64,000 nt of DNA from Oscillospiraceae bacterium (GTDB taxonomy: Bacteria > Bacillota > Clostridia > Oscillospirales > Oscillospiraceae): NCBI GenBank assembly GCA_009780435.1, contig WRAB01000009.1, forward strand, positions 23,335 to 87,334, given 5' to 3'. The position numbers were made by a program, and so were the translations under genes. Position 1 is the first letter of the stretch. Every line of letters starts with the position of its first letter. Under the pieces are notes generated by a model that was not told where the DNA came from, ran no database searches, and saw only the letters and a program-made list of their open reading frames with translations. This document shows positions 60,396 to 64,000 of this stretch, piece by piece.

Positions 60396-61553
60396 ATGAA
60401 TAAAATCAATATAGCGGCAGAAAAATTCGCCCGGTTGATCGAACAGCAATTGGAGCGTGTCGCAAAGATGAACGAAGACACGGCCTTCCTCGATTATGCG
60501 GCCCTCCCGGAGATTCGCATCGGTACCGTAGGTGGCGACGGGATCGGCCCCGCCATCACGGCCCAGGCCCAGCGGGTGCTGGAATTTCTGCTGGCGGATG
60601 AGGTCAAGTGTGGCAAAGTCAAATTTGTGGAGATCAAAGGCCTCACCATTGAGAACCGAGTGGAGAAAAATCAAGCCATTCCCGATGACGTGCTGGCGGA
60701 ATTGAAAACCTGTCACGTCATCTTAAAAGGCCCCACCACCACCCCCCAGGCGGGTGATCCCTGGCCCAATATTGAGAGCGCCAACGTGGCCATGCGAAAG
60801 GCCTTAGACCTCTTCGCCAACGTCCGCCCCGTGCGGGTTCCCGAAGCGGGGATTGACTGGACGTTTTTCCGCGAGAATACCGAGGGGGCCTACGCCGTGG
60901 GGAGCCAGGGGGTGGAAGTGGATGAAAATCTGGCCATCGACTTCACCGTCACCACCACGGAGGGATCAAAGCGGATTATCCGCTCCGCCTTTGAATACGC
61001 CAGGCAAAACAAAAAGACCCTGGTCACCGCTGTGACCAAGGCCAATGTGATTAAGACTACGGATGGGAAGTTCTTGCGCTGCTTCCACGAGATCGCCAGA
61101 GACTATCCCGGCATCCACACCGACGAGTGGTATATTGACATTATGACTGCAAAACTCATCGATAAAAAGCGGCGGGGGCATTTTCAAGTCCTCGTTATGC
61201 CCAACCTCTACGGGGATATCTTGACCGACGAGGCCGCCGAGTTCCAGGGCGGCGTGGGGACGGCGGGCAGCGCCAATATCGGCAAGCGCTATGCCATGTT
61301 CGAGGCCATCCATGGCTCCGCCCCCCGTATGGTGAAGGAGGGTCGAGATATCTACGCCGACCCCTCCAGTATGATGCGGGCGGCGATTATGCTGTTAAAC
61401 CACATGGGATACGAGGCCCAGGGCGCCCGCTTTGAAACAGCGCTGGATATCTGCACCCTGACGGCGCGAAAGCACGTCTTAACAGGCCGAAGCGACGGCG
61501 CCACAAACGCAGAATTCGCCGACTATGTGATGGAGACGATACAGAAGTTGTAA
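60396..61553 (+). CDS. Isocitrate dehydrogenase (NAD(P), isocitrate/isopropylmalate family)
   Basis: 385 residues. N-terminal extension of about 40 residues, then IGTVGGDGIGPAI, FRENTEGAYAVGSQG (substrate loop), VTKANVIKTTDGKFL, MPNLYGDILTDEAAEFQGG and AMFEAIHGSAPR (cofactor loop). The ATG at 60396 lies eight bases after GGAGG. Context after aconitase favours isocitrate over isopropylmalate. Completes the route to 2-oxoglutarate. NAD versus NADP use not decided. Confidence 0.85.
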   Translation: MNKINIAAEKFARLIEQQLERVAKMNEDTAFLDYAALPEIRIGTVGGDGIGPAITAQAQRVLEFLLADEVKCGKVKFVEIKGLTIENRVEKNQAIPDDVLAELKTCHVILKGPTTTPQAGDPWPNIESANVAMRKALDLFANVRPVRVPEAGIDWTFFRENTEGAYAVGSQGVEVDENLAIDFTVTTTEGSKRIIRSAFEYARQNKKTLVTAVTKANVIKTTDGKFLRCFHEIARDYPGIHTDEWYIDIMTAKLIDKKRRGHFQVLVMPNLYGDILTDEAAEFQGGVGTAGSANIGKRYAMFEAIHGSAPRMVKEGRDIYADPSSMMRAAIMLLNHMGYEAQGARFETALDICTLTARKHVLTGRSDGATNAEFADYVMETIQKL

Positions 61554-61590
61554 CCATGCACTTGCAGATACCTCATATCAAATGCCAAGC

Positions 61591-61617
61591 AGAATCACCA
61601 CTTGAAGTGGTGGTTCT
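61591..61617 (+). terminator. Hairpin after the citrate synthase operon
   Basis: Perfect 12-bp stem (AGAATCACCACT with AGTGGTGGTTCT), 3-base loop, and a moderately T-rich tail. Confidence 0.6.
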
Positions 61618-61648
61618 GTTCTATCTAAAAATAATACCCGTTATATTG

Positions 61649-61675
61649 CATCATATGGGTCGATATGATATGATG
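61649..61675. promoter_or_regulatory. Possible operator before the epimerase-kinase operon
   Basis: Inverted repeat CATCATAT ... ATATGATG with an 11-base centre, 110 bases before the epimerase ATG. The rest of the spacer (61554-61784) has no gene. Confidence 0.3.
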
Positions 61676-61784
61676 TTTTTATGGTGAAGACGCCCCACTG
61701 AATACAGAATTATCTGTCCCCGCGGAGGAGAGATCGTAGGATTTGCACGAACAACTTTAAATTATAAGGAGTTTGAGTGAAGAT

Positions 61785-62651
61785 ATGAAATTTGGAACCT
61801 TATATGCCTATTGGACAAATGAATGGTCTGGTGACTATCTACACTACGCCAAAAAGGTGGCAGACCTGGGGTTTGATATTCTGGAAATTTCCGCTGGGGA
61901 TCTGCTCACAATGTCAGATGGAGAGATTGACGCCCTAAAGGCGCTGGCAAAAGAGCTGGAGATTGCAATCAGTTCCAACATCGGGCCGCCAAAACGATAT
62001 GATGTAGCATCTTCAGATCCCGCAACCCGCAGAGCTGGGATCGGGTTTTTGACAGATATCATGGAGCGAATGGATCGGCTGGATTCCCGCTCGCTGGTGG
62101 GCGTCATGTATACATATTGGCCCAATGACTTTACCGATCTGGATAAACCCGCCCAATGGGCCAGGGGGGTTGAGAGCGTAAAAGAGATGGGCAAAACAGC
62201 CCAGGCCCTCGGTATTACAATGGGACTGGAGGTGGTCAATCGCTTTGAGACCCTCCTCTTAAACACCGCTGAAGAGGGTGTGCGTTTCTGTCAAGAGGTT
62301 GACAACCCAAATGTGAAACTCTTGCTGGACACCTTCCATATGAATATCGAAGAAGACAGCATTCCAGATGCCATCCGCAAGGCGGGCAGTATGCTAAGTG
62401 CTATACACGTCGGGGAGGGTAACCGTAAAATCCCAGGACAAGGACACCTGCCCTGGGCGGAGATCGGCAGGGCACTCAGAGACATTGATTTTACTGGCAA
62501 TGTTGTAATGGAACCATTTGTGTTAAAGGGCGGAACAGTCGGTAGCGATATCAAAGTTTGGCGTGACCTATCTAACGGGAGCACTCCCCAGGAGATGGAT
62601 CACGCAATCAAGGCAGGTCTCAATGTCCTGCGCACCAACTTCTTGTCGTAA
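61785..62651 (+). CDS. D-psicose/D-tagatose 3-epimerase family sugar epimerase
   Basis: 288 residues, TIM-barrel of the xylose-isomerase-like family. Very close to clostridial D-psicose 3-epimerase in YAYWTNEW, GFDILEISAG, LEVVNRFETLLLNTAEEGV, LLDTFHMNIEEDSI, and FVLKGGTVGSDIKVWRDLS; the metal-binding Glu, Asp, His, Glu are in these blocks. Interconverts ketohexoses at C3. The ATG at 61785 is 13 bases after AAGGAG. Coupled to a sugar kinase gene. Confidence 0.87.
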   Translation: MKFGTLYAYWTNEWSGDYLHYAKKVADLGFDILEISAGDLLTMSDGEIDALKALAKELEIAISSNIGPPKRYDVASSDPATRRAGIGFLTDIMERMDRLDSRSLVGVMYTYWPNDFTDLDKPAQWARGVESVKEMGKTAQALGITMGLEVVNRFETLLLNTAEEGVRFCQEVDNPNVKLLLDTFHMNIEEDSIPDAIRKAGSMLSAIHVGEGNRKIPGQGHLPWAEIGRALRDIDFTGNVVMEPFVLKGGTVGSDIKVWRDLSNGSTPQEMDHAIKAGLNVLRTNFLS

Positions 62652-62666
62652 AAGGAGGACATTGCT

Positions 62667-63611
62667 ATGTCTAGCATTTGGACAATGGGTGAACTGCTCT
62701 GTGAAATCATGCGCCCGGATGTGGATGCCCCCCTCGATAAAGAAGGTGTTTTCTGGGGCCCTTATCCCAGCGGCGCACCCGGCATTTTTATTGATACCGT
62801 CGCAAGACTGGGTCATAGAGCCGGCATTGTCGGCGGCGTGGGCAAAGACGATTTCGGAAAGTGCCTGTTAGATCGCCTGGGACAGAGCGGTGTGGATTGT
62901 TCGCAAATCACAGAATATGAAGACGGCACAACAGGTGTCGCTTTTGTGACCTACTTTCAAGACGGCTCCCGCAGATTTCTATACCACTTCCCGGATACCC
63001 CCGCCACAAGACCCACGGCGCCAAATCTGGATGCGCTGGAAGAGGACATCTCCTATTTTCACATCATGGGCTGCTCATTAATGGCAAAACAGGCGTTTGG
63101 ACAGGAAATATTAACTCTCATGCGCGGCCTGTCCCAGGGGGGTACCAAGATCACTTTCGACCCCAACATCCGCCCGGAGCTGATGGGCGACGAGGGTGTC
63201 TATCAAGTCATCCAGGAAGTTATGTCCCATGTAAACGTGTTGCTCCCCGGTGTGGCGGAGCTTCTGATGGTCAGCGGGAGAGATACGGTTGACGAGGCGG
63301 TTCGGACTTGTTTTGAAAACAAAAACCTAGAGCTCATCGCCCTCAAAGACGGCAGCCGTGGCGCCACAGTCTATAGCCGAAATGAGACGTGCTCTATTGG
63401 CACCTTTTCCGTCGAGGTCAAAGACGCAACCGGAGCTGGAGATTGCTTCGACGCCGCTTTCCTCTGCGGTCTGCTAGAGGGCAAAAGCCTAAAAGAAGCT
63501 CTACTCCAGGCGGGGGCAGCCGCAGCACTGAACGTAGCCGCCTTTGGCCCCATGGAGGGTGATATCTCCAAGGAGACCATCGCAAAACTCATGGCCGAGC
63601 AAACAGTGTAG
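62667..63611 (+). CDS. PfkB-family sugar kinase
   Basis: 314 residues. First motif near GGVGKDDFGKCLLDRLGQSGV, ATP/anion-hole motif DATGAGDCFDAAFLCGLL (catalytic Asp about 257). The N-terminus (GELLCEIMRPDVD) is typical of fructokinase/KDG kinases in this family. With the epimerase it probably phosphorylates the ketose produced. AAAGGAGG precedes the ATG. Exact sugar unknown. Confidence 0.88.
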   Translation: MSSIWTMGELLCEIMRPDVDAPLDKEGVFWGPYPSGAPGIFIDTVARLGHRAGIVGGVGKDDFGKCLLDRLGQSGVDCSQITEYEDGTTGVAFVTYFQDGSRRFLYHFPDTPATRPTAPNLDALEEDISYFHIMGCSLMAKQAFGQEILTLMRGLSQGGTKITFDPNIRPELMGDEGVYQVIQEVMSHVNVLLPGVAELLMVSGRDTVDEAVRTCFENKNLELIALKDGSRGATVYSRNETCSIGTFSVEVKDATGAGDCFDAAFLCGLLEGKSLKEALLQAGAAAALNVAAFGPMEGDISKETIAKLMAEQTV

Positions 63612-63651
63612 AGGAAGATATTGAAGCTATGGGACATCCGTAGCCTAAGCT

Positions 63652-63691
63652 GAACAATCACCCGACACAAGTATGTGTCGGGTGATTGTTC
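63652..63691. terminator. Strong hairpin between the kinase and the wall-anchored protein
   Basis: Perfect 18-bp stem (63652-63669 with 63674-63691), 4-base loop, between two convergent genes. Little T-run. Confidence 0.65.
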
Positions 63692-63712
63692 AGTCGGAAC
63701 TCTACATATACA

Positions 63713-64000
63713 CTATCTCATCCGGCGGCGCTTGCCCTGATAGAAAATCTTTTTCCGAAACAGGAACACAACTGCTCCGCCCATGCACAGAACGCCGACC
63801 ACGAGCAGGGCGATAAAAGCTGCCGTCTGGCTATCGTCACCTGTTGGCGGGGCCGTTGTACCGGGCGGGGTCGTGGGTGGCGTTGGAGTGGGCGCCGGTG
63901 GAGTAGGTGTGGGCGTCGGGGTCGGCGTCGGCGGCGGTGCGGGGGGCGGGGTCGGGGTGGGGGTCGGCGTCGGGGCGGGAGTCGGGGTCGGGGTGGGAGT
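63713..64000 (-). CDS. C-terminus of a Pro/Thr-rich wall-anchored surface protein (partial)
   Basis: 95 codons from the window edge to the stop. Starts in a Thr-Pro repeat (about 45 residues), then PPGTTAPPTGDDSQTAAF, a hydrophobic helix (IALLVVGVLCMGGAVVLFLF) and the basic tail RKKIFYQGKRRRMR. This is the layout of a sortase signal with PPTGD in place of LPXTG. Possible substrate of the class B sortase at 53.3 kb. The rest of the gene lies beyond the window. Confidence 0.75.
   Translation of the reverse strand, partial: TPTPTPTPAPTPTPTPTPPPAPPPTPTPTPTPTPPAPTPTPPTTPPGTTAPPTGDDSQTAAFIALLVVGVLCMGGAVVFLFRKKIFYQGKRRRMR

Noticed and set aside
63885..64000. GC-rich GTCGGGG repeats as a regulatory or mobile repeat
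   Set aside because: Read on the minus strand they encode a Thr-Pro linker in frame with the wall-anchor signal.

Overview
The window looks like the chromosome of an anaerobic, endospore-forming member of the Clostridia (Bacillota). Evidence for this: spore genes (a CotJA-CotJB fusion, CotJC, CwlD, SpoIIID), S-layer-homology (SLH) surface proteins with no outer-membrane genes, a six-subunit Rnf complex, a Re-type citrate synthase operon, a class B sortase and Gram-positive style ribosome binding sites. Base composition is moderately GC-rich, except for an AT-richer block at about 29.6-36.5 kb. I cannot name the genus. No rRNA, tRNA, CRISPR array or intact insertion sequence was seen.

Layout. 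0-10.4 kb: a secreted or anchored RCC1-repeat protein, a peptide ABC importer (oppCBDF on minus, divergent from oppA), and an SLH/5'-nucleotidase surface enzyme. 10.5-14 kb: hibernation factor Hpf, a uridine-salvage operon (uridine phosphorylase, a fumarase-alpha-like protein without its Fe-S cysteines, a uridine-kinase-like P-loop protein) and TcdA. 14.1-16.1 kb: an array of 11-bp repeats, a serine recombinase, two near-identical palindromes, and an SLH surface protein; this may be a DNA switch. 16.2-25.5 kb: the translation operon rimP-nusA-rnpM-ylxQ-infB-rbfA-nrnA-truB-ribF, carrying an iron alcohol dehydrogenase between truB and ribF and a small palindromic element between infB and rbfA.

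25.6-29.5 kb: a YgjP-like metallopeptidase, a remnant of a ThpR-like gene, a CopA copper ATPase, and an HTH-methyltransferase fusion. 29.6-36.5 kb: a phosphocholine/surface-polymer cluster of choline transporter, LicC, LicA, a YidC fused to a CDP-glycerol-type glycerophosphotransferase, a small membrane protein and a membrane-bound sulfatase-fold enzyme. This is the most distinctive system in the window. 36.6-43.4 kb: RadA, CwlD, the cotJ pair and a second SLH/5'-nucleotidase with its SLH repeats at the opposite end. 43.6-47.9 kb: an FtsX-type ABC exporter with a two-component system whose probable binding sites lie upstream of the ABC genes.

48.2-53.2 kb: the rnfGCDEAB operon (ion-pumping ferredoxin:NAD oxidoreductase). 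53.3-56.9 kb: class B sortase, an unknown membrane protein, modBA without modC, and SpoIIID. 57-61.6 kb: Re-citrate synthase, aconitase and isocitrate dehydrogenase, the oxidative route to 2-oxoglutarate and glutamate. 61.7-63.6 kb: a psicose/tagatose-type epimerase and a PfkB sugar kinase. The window ends inside a Pro/Thr-rich wall-anchored protein with a PPTGD sorting signal, a plausible sortase substrate.

All assignments come from reading motifs and gene order; no database search was run. Promoters and operators are pattern matches only.
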